Shown piece by piece: positions 16,459 to 24,707 of a stretch of DNA of 48,811 nt. Positions within the stretch are counted from its first letter, which is position 1. Every line of letters starts with the position of its first letter. Both the position numbers and the translations under genes were made by a program. Origin of the DNA: Paracoccus lichenicola (GTDB taxonomy: Bacteria; Pseudomonadota; Alphaproteobacteria; Rhodobacterales; Rhodobacteraceae); the NCBI RefSeq assembly GCF_009708075.1, contig NZ_WMBT01000012.1:1-48811 (forward strand), given 5' to 3'. Below the pieces are notes generated by a model, which was not told where the DNA came from, did not search any database, and worked only from the letters and a program-made list of their open reading frames with translations.

Positions 16459-17607
16459 ATGCTCTTTTCCGAAGAACAGGACGCCGTTCGCGAAACGGCC
16501 ATGCGATTCGCGCGCGAGGTGCTGCAGCCGGGCTATCTGGCCCGCGAAAAGCGCGGCGGGCTGGACCGGGACCTGATCCGCGAGCTGGGCAGGATGGGCT
16601 TTCTGGGATCCGATCTTCCCGAGGACCTTGGCGGACTGGGCGCCGAATCGATCATGGTGGGGCTGGTGGCCGAGTGCCTCGGCTATGGCGATTTTTCGAT
16701 CAGCCAGGTGCCGGTGAACGTGTCGCTGAATGCCGCGATCCTGCTGCGCCACGCGCCCAGGCCCATCGTCGAGGAATGGGTGCCGCAGATGGTCCGTGGG
16801 GAAAAGATCATGTCGATCTGCCTGACCGAACCCCGGGGCGGGTCGGATGCGGCCAACATCCAGCTGCGCGCCCGCAAGCGCGGCTCGGACTATGTGCTGA
16901 CCGGCGAAAAGACCTCGATCACCTTCGCGACCGAGGCCGACATCCACCTGGTCTTTGCCCGCACCGGCCCGGCGGACAGCGGCGCGCGGGGGATCTCGGC
17001 CTTCTTTGTCCCGGAAGGGGTGGCGGGCATTTCCACCACCCGCCTTGACGATGTCGGGTGCCGACAGATCGGGCGCGGATCGGTGTTCTTCGACGATGTC
17101 GCCGTGCCCGCCGAATTCATGCTGGGCGACGAGGGTTGCGGCTTTTCGCAGGTCATGCAGGGGTTCGACTATTCCCGCGCCCTGATCGCCCTGCAATGCT
17201 GCGGGGCCGCGCAGGCCTCGCTGGACGAGGCATGGGCCTATGCCCGCACGCGCGAGGCCTTCGGGCGGCCCATCGGCCAGTTCCAGAACGTGTCGGGACC
17301 GCTGGCGGATCAGGACACCCATGTCGCGGCGGCGCGCCAGCTTGCCTGGCATACCCTGCAACTGCGCGAAGCCGGCAAGGACCACACGGCGGAAGCCGCG
17401 ATGTGCAAATGGCTGGGTCCGAAGGTCGCCTTCGAGGCGATCCATCAGGCGCTTCTGACGGAAGGGCATTACGGCTATGTGACCGACAGCGCCCACCAGC
17501 AGAGAATGCGCGACGTGCTGGGCCTGCAGATCGGCGACGGCACGGCGGGCGTGATGAAGCAGATCATCGCGCGCAGCCGCATCGGCCGCGCCGCGATCCA
17601 GTATTGA
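16459..17607 (+). CDS. Acyl-CoA dehydrogenase with Asp in place of the catalytic Glu
   Basis: 382 residues with a normal acyl-CoA dehydrogenase layout (CLTEPRGGSDAA near 131-142; GHYGYVTD FAD/dimer region near 337). In the C-terminal catalytic loop the usual E-G-T is D-G-T (Asp360 in GDGTAGVMK), and the alternative LCAD base position reads DYSRAL, without Glu. The same features occur in the dehydrogenase at 46493, so the two are close paralogs. Some cyclic acyl-CoA dehydrogenases of alicyclic or aromatic pathways use a shifted aspartate base; a ring substrate is possible but unproven. The ATG at 16459 has AAGG nearby, and the protein then begins LFSEEQDAV, like its paralogs. Confidence 0.85.
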   Translation: MLFSEEQDAVRETAMRFAREVLQPGYLAREKRGGLDRDLIRELGRMGFLGSDLPEDLGGLGAESIMVGLVAECLGYGDFSISQVPVNVSLNAAILLRHAPRPIVEEWVPQMVRGEKIMSICLTEPRGGSDAANIQLRARKRGSDYVLTGEKTSITFATEADIHLVFARTGPADSGARGISAFFVPEGVAGISTTRLDDVGCRQIGRGSVFFDDVAVPAEFMLGDEGCGFSQVMQGFDYSRALIALQCCGAAQASLDEAWAYARTREAFGRPIGQFQNVSGPLADQDTHVAAARQLAWHTLQLREAGKDHTAEAAMCKWLGPKVAFEAIHQALLTEGHYGYVTDSAHQQRMRDVLGLQIGDGTAGVMKQIIARSRIGRAAIQY

Positions 17608-17714
17608 CCCGCAGCGCCCCTTGGCCGTCGGGCATGGCGGGCGGGAACGGAACGGCCCGACCCCAGGCATCGGCAGGACAACCAGATAGCCCTTTCAGGT
17701 AAGGAACTATATGG

Positions 17715-17726
17715 TATGCTATGATA
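17715..17726. promoter_or_regulatory. Operator-like palindrome, TATGCTATGATA
   Basis: Copy E, 31 bases before the acyl-CoA dehydrogenase start at 17758, embedded in ACTATATGG...CTAATT. Close enough to the gene to overlap its transcription start. Confidence 0.55.
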
Positions 17727-17757
17727 CTAATTGCGGAAACGTGGAGGAGTAAGAGAC

Positions 17758-18903
17758 ATGCTGCCTGATCGCGCGGTCTATGACGAGGAACACCAGCAGT
17801 TGCGGGACACCGTGCGCCGCTTTGTCGCGGCCGAGGTTGCCCCGAACTTCGCCGCCTGGGAGGAGACCGGCATCGTTGCGCGCGAATTCTGGTCGAAGGC
17901 GGGCGCGGCCGGCCTGCTCTGCCCCACCGTTCCCGAGGAATATGGCGGCATCGGCGCCGACTTCCGCATGAACATGATCGTCTGCGAGGAAATGGCCTAT
18001 TCCGGGTTTGCCGGGCCTGCCGCGGACATCTCGGTCCATTCGGATGTGTGCCTGGGCTATCTTCTCAAGCACGGCACCCCGGAACAGAAGGCCCGCTGGT
18101 TGCCGGGCATGGTGGACGGCTCGATCGTCTGCGCCATCGCCATGACCGAGCCGGGCACCGGATCGGACCTGCAGGGCATCCGCACCACCGCGGTCCGCGA
18201 CGGCGACGACTATGTGATCAACGGGCAAAAGACCTTCATCTCGAACGGCCAGCATTGCGACCTGGTGATCACCGTCGCGCGCACCAGTGCCGAACGCGGG
18301 TCCGGCTCGATGAGCCTGATCGTGGTGGAAACCGGCCGCGAGGGCTTTCGCCGCGGCCGCAACCTGGACAAGCTGGGCCAGCTTTCGGCCGACACGTCCG
18401 AGATCTATTTCGACGACGTGCGGGTGCCTGTCGGGAACCGGCTGGGCGCTGAAGGCCGCGGCATGAACATGCTGATGTCGGAACTGCCGCAAGAACGCCT
18501 GATCATCGGCGTCACCGCGCTGGCGGCGGCGCAACGCGCCTATGATATCACCCTGGCCTACGCGTTCGAGCGCAAGGCCTTTGGCAAGTCCATCGGCGAT
18601 TTCCAGGTCAACCGTCACAAGCTGGCCGACATGAAGACCGAGCTGACGATCGGCTGGGCCTTTGCCGATCAATGCATCGTGCGGCATGTCGATGAGCAGC
18701 TGGGCGCGGCCGAGGCCTCGATGGCCAAGCTGTGGCTGACCGAGATGCAGGGCCGGATCGTGGATCAGTGCCTGCAACTGCATGGCGGCTATGGCTTCAT
18801 GCGCGAATACGACATCTGCCGCATGTATGCCGATGCGCGCATCCACCGCATCTATGGCGGCACGTCCGAGATCATGCGCGAACTGATTTCCCGTTCGCTG
18901 TGA
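17758..18903 (+). CDS. Acyl-CoA dehydrogenase, LCAD/IVD type
   Basis: 381 residues. Middle-domain loop AMTEPGTGSD (128-137), FAD region QLHGGYGFM and C-terminal YGGTSEIMRELI are present. The base appears to be Glu246 in LPQERLII, as in long-chain and isovaleryl-CoA dehydrogenases, so it should accept longer or branched acyl chains. GGAGGAG lies nine bases before the ATG (17758). It is preceded by its own operator copy and followed by a promoter region for the hydratase-2 gene. Confidence 0.88.
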   Translation: MLPDRAVYDEEHQQLRDTVRRFVAAEVAPNFAAWEETGIVAREFWSKAGAAGLLCPTVPEEYGGIGADFRMNMIVCEEMAYSGFAGPAADISVHSDVCLGYLLKHGTPEQKARWLPGMVDGSIVCAIAMTEPGTGSDLQGIRTTAVRDGDDYVINGQKTFISNGQHCDLVITVARTSAERGSGSMSLIVVETGREGFRRGRNLDKLGQLSADTSEIYFDDVRVPVGNRLGAEGRGMNMLMSELPQERLIIGVTALAAAQRAYDITLAYAFERKAFGKSIGDFQVNRHKLADMKTELTIGWAFADQCIVRHVDEQLGAAEASMAKLWLTEMQGRIVDQCLQLHGGYGFMREYDICRMYADARIHRIYGGTSEIMRELISRSL

Positions 18904-18929
18904 AGCCCCTGCCCGTGCGAACCGGGCGA

Positions 18930-18957
18930 TTGACAGGGTGATGAATTATAATACGAT
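18930..18957 (+). promoter_or_regulatory. Candidate sigma-70 promoter for the hydratase-2 gene
   Basis: TTGACA (18930-18935), 16-base spacer, TACGAT (18952-18957). The last base of the -10 box is the first base of operator copy F, so a bound repressor would block polymerase. Confidence 0.5.
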
Positions 18958-18968
18958 ACGCTAGCAAA
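18957..18968. promoter_or_regulatory. Operator-like palindrome, TACGCTAGCAAA
   Basis: Copy F, 46 bases before the start at 19015, directly after a good -35/-10 pair. Nine leftward bases (TACGCTAGC) match the ideal palindrome. Confidence 0.6.
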
Positions 18969-19014
18969 GCAACTGCCCTACTCCCCTGCTCGTGGCAGGC
19001 GCAATGGATGACGC

Positions 19015-19890
19015 ATGACGATCCGCTATCCCGACATCCTGGACCATGCCTTCCCCCGGGGACAGCAGGGTTATGGTCCCAAGGACTGCATCCTTTATGC
19101 CCTGGGCACCGGCTTCGGCCGCGACCCGATGGATCCCGTCCTGCTGCGCCATGTCTATGAAAGGGACCTTCGGGTGTCGCCCACCTTTGCCACGACCCTG
19201 GGCGAAAACACCGACTGGAGCGGCGACCCCCGGCTGGGCCTGACGACAAGCGGATTGCTGCACGGAGAGGAACATCTGGTCCTGCACCGCCCCTTGCCGG
19301 TCTCGGGCGATATTCGCAGCGACACCCGCTTCAGCGAGGTCTTCGACCTGGGACCGGACCGGGGCGCGCTGCTGGTGATGGATCGCCGGATCGAGACTGC
19401 CGACGGGCAACTGCTGGCCGAACTTCGCCGAATCGAGTTCGCGCGGGCCAATGGCGGTTTCGGCGGTCCCCCGCCCGGCCAGGGCCGGGTGGACCTGGCG
19501 GCGCTGGCGGCCATGCCCGACCGGGAACCGGACCGGCAACTCGTCTTCGACATCGACCCGGCCACCCCACTGATCTATCGGCTGTCCGGCGACCTGATGG
19601 CGATCCATGTCGATCCCGACGCGGCACGGCAGGCGGGGTTCGACCGCCCGATCCTGCACGGCCTGTCCACCTTCGGCTTTTGCTGCCAGGCCGTGCTGCT
19701 GGCGGCGGCGGATGGCGACGGCGCGCGCCTGGCCCGCATCGGCGCCCGCTTCGCCGCGCCGGTGTTCGGCGGCGACCGCCTGGTCGTCAGCCTGTGGACC
19801 CAAGGGCACCAGGTCCTGTTCGAGGCCGGTGTCCCCGACCGCCACGCGACGGTGATCCGGGGCGGCTATGCAAACCTGAGGGAGGCGTGA
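19015..19890 (+). CDS. Second enoyl-CoA hydratase 2-like double-hotdog protein
   Basis: 291 residues, paralogous to the protein at 7537: the N-terminal half has GYGPKDCILYALGTGFG (19-35), and the C-terminal half has YRLSGDLMAIH (Asp193, His198) and GFDRPILHGLSTFGF. The catalytic Asp and His are kept, but the Asn-Pro between them in the canonical motif is replaced by Met-Ala, which may alter substrate choice. Expected activity: (3R)-specific hydration of an enoyl-CoA. It is a single-gene unit with its own promoter and operator copy. Confidence 0.84.
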   Translation: MTIRYPDILDHAFPRGQQGYGPKDCILYALGTGFGRDPMDPVLLRHVYERDLRVSPTFATTLGENTDWSGDPRLGLTTSGLLHGEEHLVLHRPLPVSGDIRSDTRFSEVFDLGPDRGALLVMDRRIETADGQLLAELRRIEFARANGGFGGPPPGQGRVDLAALAAMPDREPDRQLVFDIDPATPLIYRLSGDLMAIHVDPDAARQAGFDRPILHGLSTFGFCCQAVLLAAADGDGARLARIGARFAAPVFGGDRLVVSLWTQGHQVLFEAGVPDRHATVIRGGYANLREA

Positions 19891-20006
19891 TCCGTGGAAG
19901 CGGAGGGGTCGGGGAAAGCCCCCTGCATCCCTGATGAGGCACCCATCGCGCGGGCCTGAAAGGCAGACCCGTTGATCATGACGATGTTCCAGAGGAGGAG
20001 AATGGA

Positions 20007-21188
20007 ATGAAACTTGCAATTGTCGCCCTATCGGCGGCCGCGCTTTCAGCGACAGCCGGACTGGCCGGGGCGCAGGAAACGGTCAAGATCGGCGCGCTGA
20101 TGATCGACAGCGGGCCGCTGGCCGCCTTTTATCAGTATTCGACGGCCGGGCTGGAAACGGCGGTGGCCGAGATCAACGAAGCCGGCGGCATCAACGGCCG
20201 CCCGGTCGAGGTGGTCTCGATGACCTATTCCGGCGCGCCCGAGGCTGCCTTGCAGACCGCAACGCGCCTGGTCAAGAACGACAAGGTCGCAGCGATCACC
20301 GGCATGATCCCCACCGCAGTCGCGCTGGCTATCGCGGGCCGTGCGACGGCGCTGGACACGATCATCATCGACCCCCTTTCGGCGGCGGGCACGCGCTGCA
20401 ACCAGAACTACTTCCGGGTCAAGGCGTCCACCGCGATGCTGGGGGCCAGCTACAAGGCCTTCCTGGCGCAGCATCCGATGGAATCGTGGGACATCATCGC
20501 GGGCGACACCACCTCGGGTCACGACAATGCCGATTCCTTTGCCAAGGACGTGCAGGAACTGGGCGGCGAGGTCAGGAAGCAGCTTTTCACCCCCGTGCCC
20601 AATTCCGACTTCGGCACCTATATCACGCAGCTGAACCAGGAACCGGCCAAGGGCCTTCTGGCGATCATCTATGGCGCGGATGGCGTGACCTTCGCCAAGC
20701 AGCAGCAGCAATTCGGCCTGCTTGACAAGTACGAGATGGTGCTGGGCAACAACTTCGCCATTCCGGCCGTGTTGCCCGCCATGGGCGAAGCCGCCATCGG
20801 CGTCATCCAGAACGTCAGCTATATCCCGCAGGTCGAGGGCGACGGGGCGCGCAAGTTCTCGGACGCGTTCTCGAAGATCGCCGGGCACGAGCCGGACGAT
20901 GTCGCCTTCGACATGTACACCTCGATGATCGCCTTGGCGCAGGCCATGAACAAGGCCGGCACCGAGGACGCGTCCGAGGTGTCCAAGGCGCTGGAAGGGC
21001 TGGTGATCGACAGCCCCGTCGGGCCGCTGGAGATGCGGGCCGAGGATCACCAGCTGACCCGCCCCTATATCTTTGCCGAGGTGGTGGCAGGCGCCCCCGA
21101 CAGCGGCAAGGCGGTCGATTACGAGATCAGGACGATCATCCCTGCCAAGGACTACATGCCGCCCCCCTCGGCCGAGTGCCAGATGTAA
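20007..21188 (+). CDS. Periplasmic substrate-binding protein, branched-chain amino acid ABC family
   Basis: 393-residue precursor with a signal peptide (about 1-22, cleavage near AGA|QE), followed by a type I periplasmic binding fold: VKIGALMIDSGPLA, AVAEINEAGGINGRPVEVV, LVKNDKVAAITGM. Members deliver branched amino acids, amides or aromatic/alicyclic acids to Liv-type ABC permeases. No ABC permease is adjacent; the next genes are TRAP permeases, and the only Liv-type permease set in the window is 10 kb away with its own binding protein. GGAGGAG precedes the ATG, and a clear terminator follows the stop. Confidence 0.87.
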   Translation: MKLAIVALSAAALSATAGLAGAQETVKIGALMIDSGPLAAFYQYSTAGLETAVAEINEAGGINGRPVEVVSMTYSGAPEAALQTATRLVKNDKVAAITGMIPTAVALAIAGRATALDTIIIDPLSAAGTRCNQNYFRVKASTAMLGASYKAFLAQHPMESWDIIAGDTTSGHDNADSFAKDVQELGGEVRKQLFTPVPNSDFGTYITQLNQEPAKGLLAIIYGADGVTFAKQQQQFGLLDKYEMVLGNNFAIPAVLPAMGEAAIGVIQNVSYIPQVEGDGARKFSDAFSKIAGHEPDDVAFDMYTSMIALAQAMNKAGTEDASEVSKALEGLVIDSPVGPLEMRAEDHQLTRPYIFAEVVAGAPDSGKAVDYEIRTIIPAKDYMPPPSAECQM

Positions 21189-21193
21189 ACCCG

Positions 21194-21221
21194 AAAGCCC
21201 CGCCTTGCGCGGGGCTTTCTT
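21194..21221 (+). terminator. Rho-independent terminator
   Basis: Perfect ten-base stem AAAGCCCCGC/GCGGGGCTTT (21194-21203, 21209-21218), five-base loop, followed by CTT, six bases after the binding-protein stop. It separates that gene from the TRAP permeases. Confidence 0.85.
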
Positions 21222-21354
21222 GTCCCGGGGGTTCCTGGACCTCGGGCTTGTGAAGGGCTTTGCCGCCGGTCACCCGGCCCTCTCGGCCAAGGGACGGCAA
21301 GGCAGGACCATGCGCCTGTCGCCCGGTCGGCCGCCCCTGCCCAGGGGAAATTTC

Positions 21355-21383
21355 TTGACGGTTAAGATTCGCTGGCTGACAAT
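21355..21383 (+). promoter_or_regulatory. Candidate promoter for the TRAP permease genes
   Basis: TTGACG (21355-21360), 17-base spacer, GACAAT (21378-21383). It lies 91 bases before the TRAP small subunit start and after the terminator. No good copy of the cluster operator is present here. Confidence 0.45.
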
Positions 21384-21473
21384 ATGCTTGGTAAGTTTTT
21401 CCTGTCTGCCCGGGCCTGATGGGTTTCCCGCCGGGACGGGACAGCGCCGGGGATCAGGAACCAGGGAGGGAAA

Positions 21474-21974
21474 ATGGGATTTTTCCAAAGGCTCGTGGTC
21501 ATGGCCGGGGCCGTGCTGATCTTTGCGCTGATGATGCTGACGCTGTTCGACGTGGTCGGGCGCAACATCCTGAACCACCCGGTCCGCGGCGCCACCGAAC
21601 TGACCGAAATCGGCCTGGTCCTGCTGAGCTTCCTGCTGTTTCCGATCGTCGCCGTGCAGCAGCGCCATATCGTCGCCGACATCGCGGACATGTTCCAGAG
21701 CCGGATTCTCGACGCGTTGCAACTGGTGCTGACGGCGGCGTTGGGCAGCGCATTCTTCGCGCTGATCGCCTGGCGGATGTGGCTGATGGCCGAACGCTCG
21801 GCGCGCTATCACGACGTGACGGCCAGCCTGGGGATCAGGGTCGCTCCGGTGCTTTACATCGTGGCGGTTCTGGCAGGGTTCGGGGCGCTTTGCTTTCTGC
21901 TGCCGCTGCGCGGCCTGCCCCAAGTGCTTCGGGCGCGGCCCAAGGCGCACGACCCACGCAACAGCATTCTCTGA
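21474..21974 (+). CDS. TRAP transporter small permease (DctQ family)
   Basis: 166-residue inner-membrane protein with about four hydrophobic helices (near 8-28, 45-65, 84-104, 124-146) and the DctQ-type motif FDVVGRNILNHPVRGATELTE after helix 1. With the large permease it forms a Na+-driven transporter for carboxylates, needing a periplasmic DctP-type binding protein. GGGAGGG precedes the ATG. No DctP gene is found in the window. Confidence 0.87.
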   Translation: MGFFQRLVVMAGAVLIFALMMLTLFDVVGRNILNHPVRGATELTEIGLVLLSFLLFPIVAVQQRHIVADIADMFQSRILDALQLVLTAALGSAFFALIAWRMWLMAERSARYHDVTASLGIRVAPVLYIVAVLAGFGALCFLLPLRGLPQVLRARPKAHDPRNSIL

Positions 21975-21995
21975 AACCAGAAGGCGGACCCCGTC

Positions 21996-23288
21996 ATGTT
22001 GCTTGCCGGTACCGGATTCATCGCCTCTCTTCTGCTGATCTTCCTGCGGGTGCCCATCGCCCTGGCCCTGGGGGTCACCGGCTATGTCGGCTTCGGCCAT
22101 ATCATCGGCTGGAACCAGGCGGGGTCGATGCTGGCGCTGATGGCGCGGGAAAGCACGATGTCCTATGGCCTGGTGGTCATTCCGCTGTTCATACTGATGG
22201 GCAACCTGGTGGCGGGGGCCGGGATCTCGGGCGACCTGTACCGCGCCGCGCAGGCCTGGTTCGGGCACCGGCGGGGCGGGCTGGCGACGGCCACGGTGAT
22301 GTCCTGCGGCGGTTTCGCCGCCGTCTGCGGATCAAGCGTGGCGACGGTCGTGACCATCGGCAAGGTGGCGCTGCCGTCGATGCGGAAATACCGTTATGCC
22401 GACCGGCTGAGCACCGCCTCGGTCGCGGCGGGGGCGACCTTGGGGATCATCATCCCGCCTTCGATCATCCTGGTGATCTATGGCATCCTGACCGAGACCC
22501 ATATCGGGATGCTTTACGTCGCGGGCTTCATCCCGGGCCTGTTGGGAATGCTGGGCTATGTGCTGGCGGTGCAGTGGTCGGTATGGCGGCGGCCCGAAAG
22601 CGCCCCCGTGGCCGAACGCGCAGGGCGCGGCGAGAAAATCGAGTCCCTCAAGCGCATCTGGCCGATCTGCGCGCTGTTCGTGCTGGTGATCGGCGGGATC
22701 TACGGCGGGTTCTTCACCGCGGCCGAGGCATCGGGCATCGGCGCCTTCGGTGCCTTCCTGCTGGCCTGGTCGATGGGGCGGCTGACCTGGAGGACGCTCC
22801 ACGACATCCTGGCCGATTCGGCGCTGACCTCGGCCATGCTGATCGCCATGCTGATCGGGGCCTCGGTCTTCACCGAATTCCTGAACTATACCGGCGCGCA
22901 TGACGGGCTGCTGGCCCTTGTCAACAATTCCGGCCTGCCGCCGGTGGGCGTGGTGCTGCTGATCTGCGCCATCTACATCGTGCTGGGCGCGCTGATGGAG
23001 GAGTTGTCGATGATCCTGCTGACCGTGCCGCTGTTCTTTCCGATCGTGATCGGGCTTGGCTATGATCCGGTCTGGTTCGGCGTGCTGGTGGTGGTGCTGT
23101 GCGAACTGGGCATGATCGCGCCGCCGGTGGGGGTCAACCTGTTCGTGGTCCGCTCCATCGCGCGCGAGGTGCCGCTGACCACGATCATCAGGGGCATCGT
23201 TCCCTTCGCCATGGCCAACATCGTCCGCATCTTCATCCTGGCCGTCTTTCCGGCAATCAGCCTGTTTCTTCCCCGTCTGCTGTTCTGA
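21996..23288 (+). CDS. TRAP transporter large permease (DctM family)
   Basis: 430-residue integral membrane protein with about 12 hydrophobic segments. Typical DctM signatures are present: FLRVPIALALGVTGYVG near the N-terminus, SCGGFAAVCGSSVATVVTIGKVALPSM and GATLGIIIPPSI in the first half, and IAPPVGVNLFVV near the C-terminus. It forms the translocation channel with the DctQ partner 21 bases upstream. Substrate unknown; family substrates include dicarboxylates, 2-oxo acids and aromatic acids. Confidence 0.9.
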   Translation: MLLAGTGFIASLLLIFLRVPIALALGVTGYVGFGHIIGWNQAGSMLALMARESTMSYGLVVIPLFILMGNLVAGAGISGDLYRAAQAWFGHRRGGLATATVMSCGGFAAVCGSSVATVVTIGKVALPSMRKYRYADRLSTASVAAGATLGIIIPPSIILVIYGILTETHIGMLYVAGFIPGLLGMLGYVLAVQWSVWRRPESAPVAERAGRGEKIESLKRIWPICALFVLVIGGIYGGFFTAAEASGIGAFGAFLLAWSMGRLTWRTLHDILADSALTSAMLIAMLIGASVFTEFLNYTGAHDGLLALVNNSGLPPVGVVLLICAIYIVLGALMEELSMILLTVPLFFPIVIGLGYDPVWFGVLVVVLCELGMIAPPVGVNLFVVRSIAREVPLTTIIRGIVPFAMANIVRIFILAVFPAISLFLPRLLF

Positions 23289-23382
23289 CGGGCCGGACGG
23301 GTCCCGCGGGCGGGTTTTCCGATCGGGCGACGCCCCCGGCCCGGACGACCTGCCGCCATGCGCCATGCACAAGGAGAAAACC

Positions 23383-23874
23383 ATGTTCCGAGACAAGGCC
23401 GTCGATCTGCTGAGGAACGACATCCCGGACGACCCGCCCGAGGGTTACGAGATGCTCTCGACCGGCGACGGGTTCAACCTGTGGCTGGGACCGGTCTATG
23501 GCCTGGTCGAGAAGGGGCGGCTGCGCCTCGGGATGCGGGCGGGGCGCAGGCACCTGAACCCGCATGGAACGATGCATGGCGGCATCATCGCGTCCTTTGC
23601 CGATCTTCAGATCTATGTCAGCCAGCGGGACAGCAAGGATCTGCGATACACGCTGATGCCGACGATCCAGCTTTCCATCGACTTCCTGTCGCCGGTGGTG
23701 CTGGGGGACTGGCTGGTCGGAGACACGCAACTGCTGCACCGCACGCGCAGCGTCCTGTTCCAGCAGACCATGGCCTCGGTCGGGGACCGGCCGGTCTTCC
23801 GGTCCAGCGCGATCTACAGGATCACCCGGCACGACGCACCCGCAGGCAGCACCGTGGGAGAGCTTTTTGCCTGA
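23383..23874 (+). CDS. PaaI-type hotdog acyl-CoA thioesterase
   Basis: 163-residue single-hotdog protein. HLNPHGTMHGGIIASFADL contains the HGG motif and the downstream Asp expected for PaaI-type thioesterases; core strand segment PTIQLSIDFLSPV follows. It should hydrolyse an acyl- or aryl-CoA, perhaps releasing CoA from dead-end intermediates (inference). AAGGAGAAAACC precedes the ATG at 23383; an ATG 18 bases upstream is less well spaced. It is 94 bases downstream of the TRAP large permease and may be co-transcribed. Confidence 0.82.
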   Translation: MFRDKAVDLLRNDIPDDPPEGYEMLSTGDGFNLWLGPVYGLVEKGRLRLGMRAGRRHLNPHGTMHGGIIASFADLQIYVSQRDSKDLRYTLMPTIQLSIDFLSPVVLGDWLVGDTQLLHRTRSVLFQQTMASVGDRPVFRSSAIYRITRHDAPAGSTVGELFA

Positions 23875-24002
23875 ACCGTCGGTCTGCCATGGCGCTGAAC
23901 CACGGGCTGTCGGCCCCCGCCCCCAGGCAGGTTTCAGGGGATTGGACAGGCGCGGCTGAATCGTGCAAGGAAGGCGCTTACGGAAAACGGGCGCTTATCG
24001 AC

Positions 24003-24704
24003 ATGGCACGGCCAATCACGACCAAACCGGCCTCTCGCCGCCTGCCGCGCGACCAGAGGATGGCGGCGATCCTGCGGGCGGCGCGCGATGTCCTGCGCGA
24101 CCGCGGCTCCGAGCAGTTCACCACCGCCGAGGTGGCCGAACGCTGCGGCACCTCGGAAGGCACCATCTACAAGTATTTCCCGACACGCCGCGATCTGCTG
24201 CTGCAGGTCGCCGAAAGCTGGTTCGAGGAGTTCCTGGCCGAGGATTACCCCGCGCGCACCGACGGGCCGATTGCCGAAAAGCTGTATCATGCGATCTGGT
24301 GGTCCTTGTCCATCGTCCGGCGGGAACCGGCGCTGACCCGGCTGGTGCTGATGGAACTGCGCGCCGATCCGGGCTATCGCAAGATGGCGGTCTATGACCA
24401 GAACCGCATCATCGTCGAACGCGTCATGAGGATCGTGCAGGAAGGCCAGTTGTCCGGCGCCTTCCGCCCCGAACTCGACATCCGGTTGATACGGGACATG
24501 ATCTTCGGCGCGATCGAGCACCAGACCTGGGCCTATCTGAGGGGCGAGGGCAACTTCTCGGTCGATGCCTCGGCCGCGGGCATCACCGAGGTCGTGATGC
24601 GGGGGATCGTGACCGGCTCCCCGCCGGACGATCCGCTTTCGAGCACGGTCAACCGGCTTGAACGGATCGCGCTGCGGATGGAAAAATCCCTCGGCGGGAC
24701 ATGA
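24003..24704 (+). CDS. TetR-family transcriptional regulator
   Basis: 233 residues. N-terminal helix-turn-helix at about 39-71 (FTTAEVAERCGTSEGTIYKYFPTRRDLL is the typical TetR recognition region), followed by a helical ligand-binding domain. The ATG at 24003 is favoured because the protein then begins with a short basic arm; an in-frame ATG at 23889 would give an unusual long leader. No TAYGCTAGCRTA copy lies upstream, so this protein is a weaker candidate than MarR for that element; it may regulate the transport genes before it or the divergently placed racemase/dehydratase region. Confidence 0.85.
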   Translation: MARPITTKPASRRLPRDQRMAAILRAARDVLRDRGSEQFTTAEVAERCGTSEGTIYKYFPTRRDLLLQVAESWFEEFLAEDYPARTDGPIAEKLYHAIWWSLSIVRREPALTRLVLMELRADPGYRKMAVYDQNRIIVERVMRIVQEGQLSGAFRPELDIRLIRDMIFGAIEHQTWAYLRGEGNFSVDASAAGITEVVMRGIVTGSPPDDPLSSTVNRLERIALRMEKSLGGT

Positions 24705-24707
24705 GGC

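Noticed and set aside
21383..21394. Weak operator-like TATGCTTGGTAA before the TRAP genes
   Set aside because: Only about half the positions agree with the consensus and the right arm is lost; chance match cannot be excluded.
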